Position numbers and translations under genes: made by a program | NCBI GenBank assembly: GCA_003427395.1 | Contig: BFEA01000140.1 | Location: 854,044 to 880,704, forward strand | Source: Chara braunii | Lineage: Eukaryota; Streptophyta; Charophyceae; Charales; Characeae | Length of the DNA: 26,661 nucleotides | Reading direction: 5' to 3' | The notes under the pieces: model-generated | Seen by the model: the letters and a program-made list of their open reading frames with translations, nothing else | Told to the model about the DNA's origin: nothing | The model's database searches: none | Shown here: piece after piece, positions 1-7,914 of the stretch | Layout of the letters: every line of letters begins with the position of its first letter | How positions within the stretch are numbered: position 1 is the first letter of the stretch

Positions 1-28
1 AAAAAAAAAAAAAACAGCCCCATGGTTG

Positions 29-150
29 GGCCACGGCCGAGATGTCTCGGCCACACCCTAGACTGGCCACGGCCGAGATGTCTCGGCCACACCCCGGACT
101 GGCCACGGCCGAGATGTTTCAGCCACACCCCTGATTGGCCACAGCCGAGA
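29..150. repeat. 36-bp minisatellite carrying a self-complementary core
   Basis: Three full 36-bp units (29-64, 65-100, 101-136) and a partial fourth are visible. Each unit holds GGCCGAGATGTCTCGGCC, an 8-bp perfect inverted repeat around a TG centre, so each monomer can form a cruciform or RNA hairpin. The open frame across it (22-270) only reflects the period being divisible by three and ends in a lysine run from A-rich DNA, so I do not call it a gene. Confidence 0.85.
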
Positions 151-488
151 TTCGCAGGCACTACCCTTCACAGGCAAACGCAAAGTCTCAAGAGTAGCCT
201 ACTTCGAAGAAGTGGGGGGCTCGGGGCAGGGATGGAGGCCAAAAAAAGAAAAAAGGAAAAAAAAAAGTAAAGAAACGAGGAACTTGGAATCCACCTACGT
301 CGGGAAGGCCCTCAGGTCACGGGTGCTTTGAGGAATGTATCTGGCCAGGAAGTGAGGAACATGAAACAGGTCGATTTCCTTTTTTGTTTTTTGCTGTGAG
401 GTCCCTGTAGCTGGCAGGGAGGATTCCACGCTTCCAGACAAGTACTGTAGCATCCTGTATCGGACCGCAATCACAGCATAAGGGATGG

Positions 489-505
489 TTTTTTTTTTTT
501 TTTTT
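489..505. repeat. poly(T) tract
   Basis: A run of 17 T. Positions 151-488 around it show no recognisable gene or element. Confidence 0.9.
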
Positions 506-524
506 CAATCTGCTGTTAGTGGAT

Positions 525-660
525 AGACGAGGGCCCTGACTGAACTGCATAGGGCCGAGTTTCGAATGCAATTGAAACTGGGGCCGAGTCTCAACTGCAA
601 TTGAAACTCGGGCCCTGACGAAATTGCTAAAACGCAGTTTCGAATGCAATTACAAACGAT
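525..660. repeat. 29-bp imperfect tandem repeat
   Basis: Units beginning GGGCCGAG start at 552 and 581, with diverged units at 610 and about 635. Each unit contains a small inverted repeat (GAGTTTC with GAAACTC) around a CAATTG-type centre. It lies between the poly(T) tract and the 3' end of the transposase relic. Confidence 0.7.
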
Positions 661-754
661 TTTGGTGATTGAGCTGAAGTTACCCCTAAAATTAAACAAA
701 GAGGACCAGCAGCAAATGAAGCAATGTCTACTTCATGGATGGGGCAGACGGCCA

Positions 755-2179
755 TCAACGTCCCGAAGGGTTCGGTCGTGGACGTCCGCGAACGCGCGTG
801 TGATGCCACACGTGAGTGATGAGGCTCTCGCGCAATTCATTCCCCAAATCCAGAGCACATGCGGCATCCTCTTCTGGCGGAGGTGGGATAGGAGTCAGAT
901 GGTTCCGTCTGCGAGGCCGTCGACGAGGACACCGACTCTCCGCATGAGATCCATCAATGTCGCTTTTGTCATAAAGCAGGTTGGGATCCATCTGCACCCT
1001 TGCATCCACCATAATGCTGTGGAGTATGCAGATCGCAAAAAACTCGTTGCAAATTGTTTTAATGTTTCCGATCTGCCTCCTGAGATGTTACGCCACACAG
1101 CCTTCAGCATGCCGAATGTCCGCTCTATCCACAACCTCGCAGAGGTGTGGTAGTGTCATCGTACACCGCGTCAGCCATAGTTCTTTTGTCGCCCCCGACC
1201 GGAGTCATGATCCATGGCAATGTGGGATGCCCCACATCCCGGAGCAGATACCTGCCAATCGCTCTTCCATCCTGAAGTAATTCCCTGCCCGTACCGAAAA
1301 CTCCCTCGCCTCGCTGTGCCCGCCTGTAAAGTGGAGACATTTTGAGCACCCGACCATCAAGAACTGACCCTGGCACACCCACGTACACACTCACAATCCT
1401 GCATTTGTCGTCGCATACCACTTGTGCCACGATAGAGAATTGCCCGTTCCGATCATAGAAACACTCCCCCCGAGGTTTCTCGGCTTCTTCAAGTACACGT
1501 GGGTGCAATCAATTGCTCCCACACACCCGGGAAAGCCTTTGTGATAGAAAGTGTCCATTGTCTCTTGGAGCTTCTGGTCTGTAGGAAACCGTAGCAGATG
1601 CCCGTACTCCCTGATGAGTGCATCTGCAACATCCTCATTGCTCCGAAGAGCAGTGGCCAAACCCAATCCGAGGGAGCGGGCGGACTTTCTATAGTAACCG
1701 TCGGTCGCCCATTGCAGAAGCGCGCGTGCGAACTTCTGCGCTGCCGGCACAGGCTGTCTCCAGTTCGTAGACTGGCGTTGGATGTGTGGAGGGATGCGCT
1801 CGAGGACTTCGTGGAAGAGCGGTCAAGGAAGCCTGCAGAAGCGCCGGAAAACTTTCTCGTGCCTGCCCCCCTCTCTGTGAAGATCCTTCCACACCCCGCC
1901 ACTACATTCCAACACCCAAACCCGGCGCCGAGCATCCATACGACGAACGAAAGTGCACGCGGCCATATCTGCCACTGCCAGTCCATGCATCACCGCGCCC
2001 GTGAGAAGCAACAGGGCCGACGACACACCGGGCACACACGCTGGCAAAGCAGTGGCCGCTTGCATGACTGCCATCGCCGTAATGTTCCTTTGGTTCATCC
2101 ACTGCAGAAGGATGAAGACCATGAGGAATGTGGAGTCGTCCCAATCATCACCGCTGGTTGTCACGGGGACGGCAACCAT
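755..2179 (-). pseudogene. PIF/Harbinger (HARBI1-like) DDE transposase, broken
   Basis: This is a minus-strand relic of a PIF/Harbinger transposase, the nuclease that cuts and rejoins element ends in the nucleus. About 475 codons run from an ATG at 2179 to a stop at 755, close to the family's usual length. Upstream lies a basic segment (MDARRRVW) and the FRRFCRLP...FHEVLERIPPHI region typical of the N-terminal part. The catalytic-domain signatures follow in order: GAIDCTHV (first D, codon 1508-1510), VGVPGSVLDGRVL, LLRDVGHPTLPW (second D, codon 1236-1238), IERTFGMLK (third acidic E, codon 1123-1125), then ILHSIMVDA. The frame is broken by an in-frame TGA at 1823-1825 and by shifts near a C6 run (1466-1471), near 1126-1145, and near an A6 run (1037-1042). 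Two breaks lie in homopolymers, so assembly error is possible for those. I found no clear terminal inverted repeats. Family assignment is secure; inactivity is likely. Confidence 0.88.
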
Positions 2180-2285
2180 GACGAAAGTCGTGCAGTTGTC
2201 ACAACCCCAAAGAAGTTGACGACTTCCCTGTCACCACCGTGCACAACCAAATCCCACGTTCAATCACAGAGGGTGGGAAACGGCG

Positions 2286-2807
2286 ATGGCGATGCGGGCG
2301 AGAGAGCACCGTCGCCGTTCATGGGCAGCCGTTGTCCAGCATCAGGAACCCCAGATGTATGGGTTGGCTGCCAATGGTCACTTCTACTGGGCAGTACCAG
2401 GGCCAGGTTCCGCACCAATGGAACTTGACACCCCCCACAGCGCCTCCCTGCGTCACCCACATCCACGGGCATGGGCATTTCCTGAGGTCCAGCCAGGGCC
2501 TTCCGGACAACAACAACTTTCCTTTTCCGGACACCACCCACGAAACTTTCCTTTTACGGGAAAAAAAATACGGCTTTACGGCAAAACGCACTCCAATACT
2601 TTTCCAACTTTCCAAAAAAACTTGCCCGGTGGCCGCACGTCTTTTCCAGCCGCACCCCAGTGGGATAAAGTGAAGTGTCATCGTTTTTTTTTTTTCCCGC
2701 TTTCGCCGAAGCGTGGACCATTTTTCCCGTTTAGGGCATTACTTACACTACGCCCTTCTTTCGACTCAGCTCCGGACGTGATTGCGCACAGGTGCATCCA
2801 CGCCTAG
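2286..2807 (+). CDS. open frame of unknown function, divergent to the transposase
   Basis: An open frame of 173 codons begins at ATG 2286 and ends at 2807. The first 90 residues or so are Pro/Gly/Gln-rich with ordinary composition (for example QMYGLAANGHFYWAV), while the last 60 run through T-rich DNA and look non-coding. The frame stays open upstream of the ATG. Its position, divergent from the transposase, is where PIF/Harbinger elements often carry a second Myb-like ORF, but I see no Myb/SANT tryptophan pattern. It could equally be chance. Confidence is low. Confidence 0.2.
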   Translation: MAMRAREHRRRSWAAVVQHQEPQMYGLAANGHFYWAVPGPGSAPMELDTPHSASLRHPHPRAWAFPEVQPGPSGQQQLSFSGHHPRNFPFTGKKIRLYGKTHSNTFPTFQKNLPGGRTSFPAAPQWDKVKCHRFFFFPLSPKRGPFFPFRALLTLRPSFDSAPDVIAHRCIHA

Positions 2808-2867
2808 CCGTAACTGCGGCCAGATTCGTTTAAAAAAGTGGTAACGTGAGTACTATTCGTCCTCTGC

Positions 2868-3154
2868 GTGTCATCCTTGCGCAGGAGCCATCATGATGCT
2901 AATCTTTTCTGTTTCCCCTATATTCTTCTCTCAACTTCTGTTTTTGCCTTTCACTACCTACTACTCCTAAGGCTATCTAGAGGGGACCCCTGCAAGCATC
3001 GTTTCCTCTCACTGTGGAGGGGAGATTTCATGTTGCCCCTTGCCCCTAATGTTTCGGGTATAGGGTTGCTAATCTTCTCTCCTCCTCCTTTTTTCTACTC
3101 TTTTCTTTCCATTGTCATTAATCTTCTACTTCTTTTTCTTTTTTTTTCTCATTT

Positions 3155-3206
<52 letters not shown>

Positions 3207-3240
3207 ATCGATCTTTTGTTTTATTATTATTATTATATTA
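2868..3240. repeat. pyrimidine-rich tract with (CT)21 and (TTA)n
   Basis: The top strand is strongly C+T-rich. A (CT)n microsatellite fills 3161-3202, followed by a TTA/TAT repeat at about 3220-3240. No supported gene lies here. Confidence 0.85.
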
Positions 3241-3278
3241 TGTCGCCCGATGAACCACGTATCCATTTTTTTTTGGGG

Positions 3279-3298
3279 CCCCCCCCCCCCCCCCCCCC
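3279..3298. repeat. poly(C) run, about 20 C
   Basis: A T run and GGGG precede about 20 consecutive C. Its reverse strand is G20, so it may be misassembled or form G-quadruplexes. Confidence 0.9.
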
Positions 3299-3483
3299 TC
3301 CAACGGCCCCCCAAACAAAAAAAAGGAAAATAACGGATGTCGTGAAGGATCATCAGATAAGGCGGATTAGAATTTAGTTAAAGCCTTGAAGGTATCGAGT
3401 GCCAGTTTTTCATGACATGATGTTCAGGCGAGGAGCGAGAGGGATATAAGTAGAATACTAGGTAGGGGTTTGGCATTCTCTTC

Positions 3484-3640
3484 TTTTTTTTTTTTTTTTT
3501 TTTTTCACATCTCCGAAATGCTCGCTCCGACAGGAGTTCCCCCCGCCCCCTTCTTGGAGGCTCCAATATATTGGTGGGGAGCTTCCACTGCTGGAAACCG
3601 GGTCCAGCGTCCCTTACATGGGCAATATAGGGGTTTGTCA
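3484..3640 (-). mobile_element. poly(A)-tailed retroelement 3' end (copy 1)
   Basis: Read on the minus strand, this ends in a poly(A) tail (T run 3484-3505 on plus). It carries the stem-loop seen in four other copies: on plus, GCTGGAAACCGGGTCCAGC at 3590-3608, followed by CGTCCC. The tract TTGGTGGGGAGC matches copies at 17.9 and 19.3 kb. It is a 5'-truncated non-LTR-type end (LINE or SINE) and has no coding content. Confidence 0.7.
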
Positions 3641-3716
3641 TCTCGAATCATCCCCCTGATGAGGTCGCTAACTGGCGGCGACCGAATTGGAATTGAATTG
3701 GATGGTTGTTTGGGGG

Positions 3717-3748
3717 AAAAAAAAAAAAGAAAAAAGAAAAAAAAAAAC
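3717..3748. repeat. A-rich tract
   Basis: Runs of A interrupted by single G. Confidence 0.85.
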
Positions 3749-3899
3749 TAGTAGTGTGGATGACCAGGCTCCTTCTTCTTCTCTGGGTTTTCTCTCCTTT
3801 TTGCTTTTGTTTTTTGGAAAAAAAAAGCATACGTCGAGAAGGAATGGTGACTCCATAGCTGTCCGCTTAGCTCGCTATGGTCTGTGCTGTGACGCTTAT

Positions 3900-3920
3900 C
3901 TTCTTTCTTCTTCTTCTTCT

Positions 3921-3992
<72 letters not shown>
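3900..3992. repeat. compound microsatellite (TTC)n-(CTG)n-T34
   Basis: A TTC repeat passes directly into about eleven CTG/TGC triplets and then into a run of 34 T (3959-3992). The Leu, Gln or Ser runs that can be translated from it are artefacts of the repeat. Confidence 0.92.
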
Positions 3993-3993
<1 letters not shown>

Positions 3994-4024
3994 ATGGTGT
4001 TGGTGGGTGAACACATTCGAAATT

Positions 4025-4056
4025 TGTTTTTTCTTTTCTTTTCTTTTCTTTTTTTC
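4025..4056. repeat. (TTTTC)n pentanucleotide repeat
   Basis: Repeated TTTTC units ending in a short T run. Confidence 0.8.
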
Positions 4057-4094
4057 GTCACGTACTCTCGGCGGAAAATTGAGCGTCAGCTCGG

Positions 4095-4110
4095 AAAATC
4101 ACTCTACTAC
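4095..4110. repeat. target-site duplication, left copy, of U6 retrocopy 1
   Basis: AAAATCACTCTACTAC immediately precedes the U6 start and is repeated exactly at 4233-4248 after the A-rich tail. Confidence 0.92.
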
Positions 4111-4128
4111 GTCCTTCGGGACGTCCGT

Positions 4129-4160
<32 letters not shown>

Positions 4161-4210
4161 GGCCCCTGCGCAAGGATGATGACACGCATAAATCGAGTAA
4201 TGGTCCAAAT
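4111..4210 (+). pseudogene. U6: U6 snRNA retro-pseudogene (copy 1)
   Basis: Nearly full-length U6 sequence, the RNA at the spliceosome's catalytic centre. It starts GTCCTTCGGGAC and keeps the ACAGAGA box (4144-4150), the AGC triad (4156-4158), GCGCAAGGATG and the AATGGTCC 3' end. A 3-bp GAT duplication (GGATGATGACAC) disrupts the normal GGATGACAC. The 3' end continues into an A-rich tail (about 4211-4232) rather than a T-run terminator, and I see no TATA box about 30 bp upstream. A perfect 16-bp direct repeat (4095-4110 and 4233-4248) brackets the copy and tail. These are the marks of LINE-mediated retroposition of U6 RNA, so expression is unlikely. Confidence 0.93.
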
Positions 4211-4232
4211 TAATTTAAAAAAATAAAAATAA

Positions 4233-4248
4233 AAAATCACTCTACTAC
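4233..4248. repeat. target-site duplication, right copy, of U6 retrocopy 1
   Basis: Identical over 16 bp to 4095-4110. Confidence 0.92.
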
Positions 4249-4262
4249 TGGCTGTGAGTTAT

Positions 4263-4367
4263 CCGGGGCCCAAGTCCCAGTGACGCTGATTCGTCATTTC
4301 TGGCCGTTGATCTTCTGAATCTACGGTCAGGTTTTGAGAATTAGGGTAAGTGGGACTTGGGCCCCGG
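4263..4367. mobile_element. 105-bp MITE-like inverted repeat
   Basis: Perfect 17-bp terminal inverted repeats: CCGGGGCCCAAGTCCCA at 4263-4279 and its reverse complement at 4351-4367. The interior holds a second inverted pair (CTGGCCGT with ACGGTCAG). The target duplication is not clear. It lies just outside the U6 target-site duplication. Confidence 0.75.
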
Positions 4368-4548
4368 TCTCGCCGCCACCTGCGTTCGTCGTGGATATCC
4401 TTATCCAGAGCAGTGGTTATGTCTGGTGTGTCGCTTTTGCGCCGTCTCCTCAGTGCCCAGGTCACTTTATGCCTGCCTCGTCCTGTATCTCAGCTCATCA
4501 TCAAGGTTTACGTGGGAATGCAATGCGTTGCTGACACAGTTTGTCGAT

Positions 4549-4582
4549 TTTTTTATTTTTTTTTCATTTTTTTTCATTTTTT
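4549..4582. repeat. T-rich low-complexity tract
   Basis: T runs broken by A or CA. Positions 4368-4548 before it hold no gene I can support. Confidence 0.8.
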
Positions 4583-4587
4583 TGAGT

Positions 4588-4850
4588 TCTGAAATGGATA
4601 AGATCTGCGATTGGCAAATAGAAAATGGAGATGGTAAGGAGGGAGGGAGTAATAAGCTGGGCGGCGCTGCACTGCAATCTTTTAACTATATATTTTTCTT
4701 CTTCTTGAAGTTCTTCTTTCTCTTTTTATTTTGTGGAATGCTGACGGAATTCTCAAATGGATAAGATCTGCGATTTGCAAGTAATATAAACAGATGGATA
4801 AGGTAAAGAGCGAGTAAGATGGACCTCGCTGCAGCACTGACGGAATGTGC
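4588..4850. repeat. pair of diverged direct repeats
   Basis: AATGGATAAGATCTGCGAT occurs near 4593 and again near 4756, in each case followed by related sequence up to a GCTGCA-type end (about 4671 and 4832). The spacing is about 162 bp. The AATGGATAAG motif recurs near 5088, 5921 and 5941, so this is probably part of a dispersed non-coding repeat. Confidence 0.6.
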
Positions 4851-5355
4851 AAAATGAAAACGTATTTTGCACTAGAACGTGGAAACATACGTCCTACATA
4901 TTTTGATATATTTTTTTTTGTTGTTGATATTTTCTACATTTGGTGAGTGTGGCGGCGAGACCCGCATAACCAACACCCAGTTAATGTAGTGCTTTTTTTT
5001 TTTTTTACTGTAGTGCTTTTCCGATTTGATGCTCAATTTTTTATTATTATTATTTTTTTTTCGAGATGTGATGCTGAATTTTCCCCAATGGATAAGGATA
5101 AACTCTTCCGCTGTATTACGTGTTACCCCTGGGCCAGACATCGTCCACCAATCTTTCCCCCCCACAAAAAGAAAACTTAAAAGGGTTAACCACCCATCTG
5201 TTTCGACGGCTCTTTGGCTAAAATAAATTGTATTACAAAAAGGTTTACCAAATTACCAGCCACTTCATATTAAAAAACAAAACATAAAAAAATAGCAGCC
5301 ACTTTATTAAAAAAGAAAAGAGAAAGAAGGACGAAGTTGATAAGGTAAAATCCTT

Positions 5356-5378
5356 AAAAAAAAAAAAAAAAAAAAAAA
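5356..5378. repeat. poly(A) tract
   Basis: About 23 consecutive A. The surrounding 4851-5458 is A/T-rich without a supported gene; short repeats of CAGCCACTT flanked by A runs lie near 5259 and 5297. Confidence 0.85.
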
Positions 5379-5458
5379 GAATGTCTACTACAATACTTAA
5401 CTATGGAGTAAGACACACACAGCTAAATCTTCGTATCCAAATGCTCGTCATTTCGCCT

Positions 5459-5565
5459 ACCTTCTTCCCCCGAATACAACGTACGGTCATTATAGATGTA
5501 TTTGAGGCATCTTTCAGTCTAGATACAGCTTTAATGACCGTACGTTCTATTCGGGGGAAGAAGGT
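5459..5565. mobile_element. CTACCGTC-family MITE, copy A
   Basis: Arms of 34 bp (5459-5492 and 5532-5565) pair with one mismatch around a 39-bp centre. The left arm includes CTTCTTCCCCCGAATA and ACGGTCATT. The centre resembles copies B and C (TTTCAGTC, GATACAGC), so these are one family. The whole element can fold into a single hairpin. Confidence 0.85.
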
Positions 5566-5722
5566 GGCCTCCATCTGCTGCTTATATCGGTTCCGATAAT
5601 GGGGGCTAAATACTAAATACGAAATTCGAGCTGACCAATTTGGTTTGCTGGCTGACCAATTGAAATTTTTCGTTGGCCCAAATCGATTCGCAGCTATTCA
5701 AAATTACCTGAGCAAGTAAATG

Positions 5723-5752
5723 GTTAATTAATTGGTTAATTAATTAATTAAA
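5723..5752. repeat. TTAA-rich simple repeat
   Basis: Tandem TTAATTAA units (GGTTAATTAATTGGTTAATT and following). Confidence 0.75.
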
Positions 5753-5779
5753 TGAGCGGAAATGGTCCTGGTCGCAGCT

Positions 5780-5898
5780 GTTCGGTCGGGACAGCAGTTA
5801 AAATTGGGTTGGAAGGTGGAACGACACAGAGAAAGAGGACTGGGATGGCCCGAGCGAATGGATGACATGCATACATCGACGAATGGTTAAAAAAAAAA
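5780..5898 (+). pseudogene. U6: degenerate U6 snRNA relic (copy 3) with A tail
   Basis: It aligns along the whole U6 length: TCGGGACAGCAGTTAAAATTGG, about 10 extra bases, GGAACGACACAGAGA (ACAGAGA at 5826-5832), GGATGGCCC, GGATGACATGCATACATCGA and GAATGGTT, then A10 (5889-5898). It is much more diverged than the copies at 4.1 and 12.4 kb. I could not define a target-site duplication. It probably reflects an older retroposition. Confidence 0.75.
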
Positions 5899-6077
5899 GG
5901 AACCTGGAATAACGAAAAGCGAATGGATAAGACGATCCAGCAATGGATAAGGTGAAAGTGAATTTCATAAATAATTTCTCAAATTCATCGAGAGTCAGAT
6001 GAAGTTGAGAGTGCCGATAATAATATAATGCTAAGTAGGCAGTTGGCCCGAGATTCAAACCACTACCGACACCCTCG

Positions 6078-6200
6078 AAAAAAAAAAAAAAAAAAAAAAA
6101 AAAAAGACTAATGGCCGGTGTCTATCTATTAAAAAAAAAAAAAAACTAATGGCCGGTGTCTATCTATTAAAAAAAAAAAAAAAACCTTAATGGCCGGTGT
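6078..6200. repeat. poly(A)-separated tandem repeat, unit about 39 bp
   Basis: A poly(A) run (6078-6105) is followed by two near-identical units ACTAATGGCCGGTGTCTATC-TATT-A(n), then a third diverged start, CCTTAATGGCCGGTGTCCC. The pattern suggests tandem duplication of a short A-tailed insertion. Confidence 0.8.
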
Positions 6201-6378
6201 CCCTAGGTAGACATTGATTCGAAATATATAGTCTTATCCTCGCGATGGATAGCAAGGACGCTAATGGACGTCTCTATCGATGGAATTCGTCCGGTGGTGA
6301 CACGTGTCGTTAAAACGCGTCTCTCTCTACACGTGCCGGGCGACTGCACACGTGTCGTTCACCTGCAAGCACAAATTG

Positions 6379-6397
6379 TGTGTGTGTGTGTGTGTGN

Positions 6398-6444
<47 letters not shown>

Positions 6445-6476
6445 TCCTCCCTCTGTGTGTGTGTGTGTGTGTGTGT
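6379..6476. repeat. (TG)n microsatellite with one N
   Basis: Long GT dinucleotide repeat with an unresolved base at 6397 and a short CTCCTCCCTC interruption near 6445. Confidence 0.95.
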
Positions 6477-6602
6477 TTCTTTAATGGTTTAATTTGGAGC
6501 ATTTGTGGATTTGCGCGTGTCGTCCTTGCGCAGTCCATGCTAAATTAGCTAATTGCCCTCATCTGTGTTGTTCCAAACTTAACGGGTGGCGCGAAGGACG
6601 GC

Positions 6603-6603
<1 letters not shown>

Positions 6604-6638
<35 letters not shown>

Positions 6639-6654
6639 GGGGGGGGGGGGGGGG

Positions 6655-6688
<34 letters not shown>
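6604..6688. repeat. T33-A-G19-T32 homopolymer block
   Basis: Three long homopolymers stand side by side: T at 6604-6636, a single A, G at 6638-6656, and T at 6657-6688. The arrangement is nearly mirror-symmetric. Confidence 0.95.
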
Positions 6689-6692
<4 letters not shown>

Positions 6693-6782
6693 GGGCGACG
6701 GCCTGGAGATATCGTCATGAGCTGACGGGGCACATGTAATTCACAACTAGATTATTCTGGAGCATGGTCCCATTAGCAAAGA

Positions 6783-6902
6783 GGATTGGATGTAGCTCCT
6801 GAATCTGGACGTGCTTTAAGCAGAGATGCAGAAAAGCTGTTCAATCTCGAATTTCTGCACTTTTCCAGGAACACGTCTAGATTCAGGCGCTCAATCCAAT
6901 CC
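6783..6902. mobile_element. 120-bp imperfect palindrome (MITE-like)
   Basis: GGATTGGAT...CTGAATCTGGACGTG on the left pairs with ACGTCTAGATTCAGGCG...ATCCAATCC on the right, and the inner GCAGAAA pairs with TTTCTGC. The loop is about 17 nt. No relative is seen elsewhere in the window. Confidence 0.75.
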
Positions 6903-6942
6903 ATGTTGCTCGTGGGACCTCGCCCCAGCTCATCTGATTGCA

Positions 6943-7000
6943 GGAGTATTCGAACTGAGGTCTATATTTCAACTGTTGATGGGTGTACCAACTGAGCTAC
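6943..7000 (-). pseudogene. tRNA-like relic with Pol III A and B boxes (SINE-head fragment)
   Basis: On the minus strand the A box TAGCTCAGTTGGTA (6986-6999) and a B-box-like GTTCGAATACTCC (6943-6955) lie at tRNA-like spacing. The stretch between them (ACACCCATCAACAGTTGAAA) matches the SINE at 14.4 kb (ACACCCATGAACTGTTGAAA), so I take it as a relic of the same tRNA-derived family rather than a tRNA gene. Acceptor and T stems do not pair. A MITE begins at 6997, at its 5' end. Confidence 0.65.
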
Positions 7001-7108
7001 CGTCTTCGCCCGAATAGAACGCCCTGTCATTACAGCTGGCATTTGGGACAACTTGCAGTCCAGATGCAGCGAGAATGACCGGGCGTTATAGTCGGGTTAA
7101 GACGGTAG
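6997..7108. mobile_element. CTACCGTC-family MITE, copy B
   Basis: The left arm CTACCGTCTTCGCCCGAATA... (6997-7031) pairs with the right arm ending ...TTAAGACGGTAG (7074-7108). The centre (CAGCTGGCATTTGG and CCAGATGCAGC) matches copies A and C. Length is 112 bp. Confidence 0.87.
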
Positions 7109-7112
7109 GCCC

Positions 7113-7180
7113 ATTGGTGGTACAGAGAACATTAGCATGACCCTTCCACAAAGCCTCGTAAAAAGAAAAAGAAAAAAAAA
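7113..7180 (+). pseudogene. U6: truncated U6 snRNA relic (copy 4) with A-rich tail
   Basis: ATTGG...TACAGAGAACATTAGCATG...CCCTTC...CACAAAG (7113-7152) follows the U6 order, including ACAGAGA (7122-7128) and TTAGCATG, then an A-rich tail at 7159-7180. The 5' end is missing and abuts MITE copy B. Short and diverged, so moderate confidence. Confidence 0.5.
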
Positions 7181-7383
7181 CGTGCGTGATCTGACGTGGA
7201 AGCTGTTAGGAAGGCCCTCGTTTCACTCTAGGAGGGCATATTGACAGGACGAATATTTATACCAAGCTCTGGACATGATTGCGGTCAGATTCGTCCACGT
7301 TTTGTAAATTCCCGTAATTGCAGTAAGATACATTCAGAAAGTGCTAGTGTGCGTATCCCCCGAGGCAAGTAAGAAATTGCGGA

Positions 7384-7583
7384 CGCATGCATGCACGTGG
7401 CCAATGAACGTAGTTGCATATCATGCATCATGCAGTCACGTAGCCAACGGTCGCAGTTGAATGCATGCATGCACGTAGCCAATGGTCGTAGTTGAATGCA
7501 TGCATGCAGGTAGCGCATGTACGCAGTTCCATGCATGCATGCGCGTAGCGCATGGTCGTAGTTGCATGCATGCGTGTAGTTGG
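7384..7583. repeat. 35-bp minisatellite with ATGCATGCATGC cores
   Basis: Exact 35-bp periodicity from 7461 (units at 7461, 7496, 7531 and a partial at 7566), with longer, diverged units before it. Each unit is an ATGC run, then CACGTAGCC or similar, then GTCGTAGTTGA. The ATGC run is self-complementary. The 35-40 bp unit superficially recalls CRISPR spacing, but units are contiguous with no unique spacers. Confidence 0.87.
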
Positions 7584-7652
7584 AATGTGACACGTGTGAT
7601 GTTAGCTGGTTTCGTTCGCATGTGACGTGGCATGTCAACGGATTCAAAGATC

Positions 7653-7666
7653 GTGACACGTGTCAC
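7653..7666. other. 14-bp perfect palindrome with a central CACGTG
   Basis: GTGACACGTGTCAC is fully self-complementary and centred on a G-box hexamer. A shorter GACACGTGT lies near 7590. A regulatory role is not shown. Confidence 0.5.
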
Positions 7667-7755
7667 ACATGCATGCGATCCACATGCTCACTGAATGAAT
7701 CGGTACGTCGTGAAGTTTCTAAGAACTTAATAACGATCCTGTGTGTGTGTGTGCG

Positions 7756-7782
7756 CCCTTCCCTCCCCCCTCCCCCCTCCCC
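7756..7782 (-). other. potential G-quadruplex (minus) / i-motif (plus)
   Basis: Plus shows five C runs of three or more (CCC, CCC, CCCCCC, CCCCCC, CCCC) separated by 1-2 nt, so the minus strand satisfies the G3+N1-7 quadruplex pattern. It follows a (TG)n stretch. Confidence 0.7.
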
Positions 7783-7914
7783 TCGTCTGATTTCGATGCT
7801 CGCTTGTCCTCGAAATTGACACGTCCCGTGTAACGACAACCCACATTTGCGTGACGCATGTACTCATGCAGACGTATGTTCTCGGCCGACGTGCCATTTG
7901 TGTGGCATAACAAA

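Noticed and set aside
22-270. 82-codon frame with WPRPRCLGHTPD repeats
   Set aside because: It is the translation of the 36-bp minisatellite followed by a lysine run from A-rich DNA.
1598-2428. 276-codon plus-strand frame
   Set aside because: It is antisense to the Harbinger transposase relic, which has recognisable motifs on the minus strand.
505-2860. Terminal inverted repeats of the Harbinger element
   Set aside because: GGGCC motifs exist near 530-610, but I found no matching complement with a 3-bp duplication on the far side.
3687-4131. Frames with Leu, Gln, Ser, Phe and Lys runs
   Set aside because: They are translations of TTC, CTG and T/A microsatellites in several frames, not genes.
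6264-6548. Cys-Val repeat frame
   Set aside because: Product of the (TG)n microsatellite, including an unresolved base.
7384-7583. CRISPR-like array with about 35-bp period
   Set aside because: Units are contiguous and similar throughout, with no unique spacers, and the sequence is eukaryotic.
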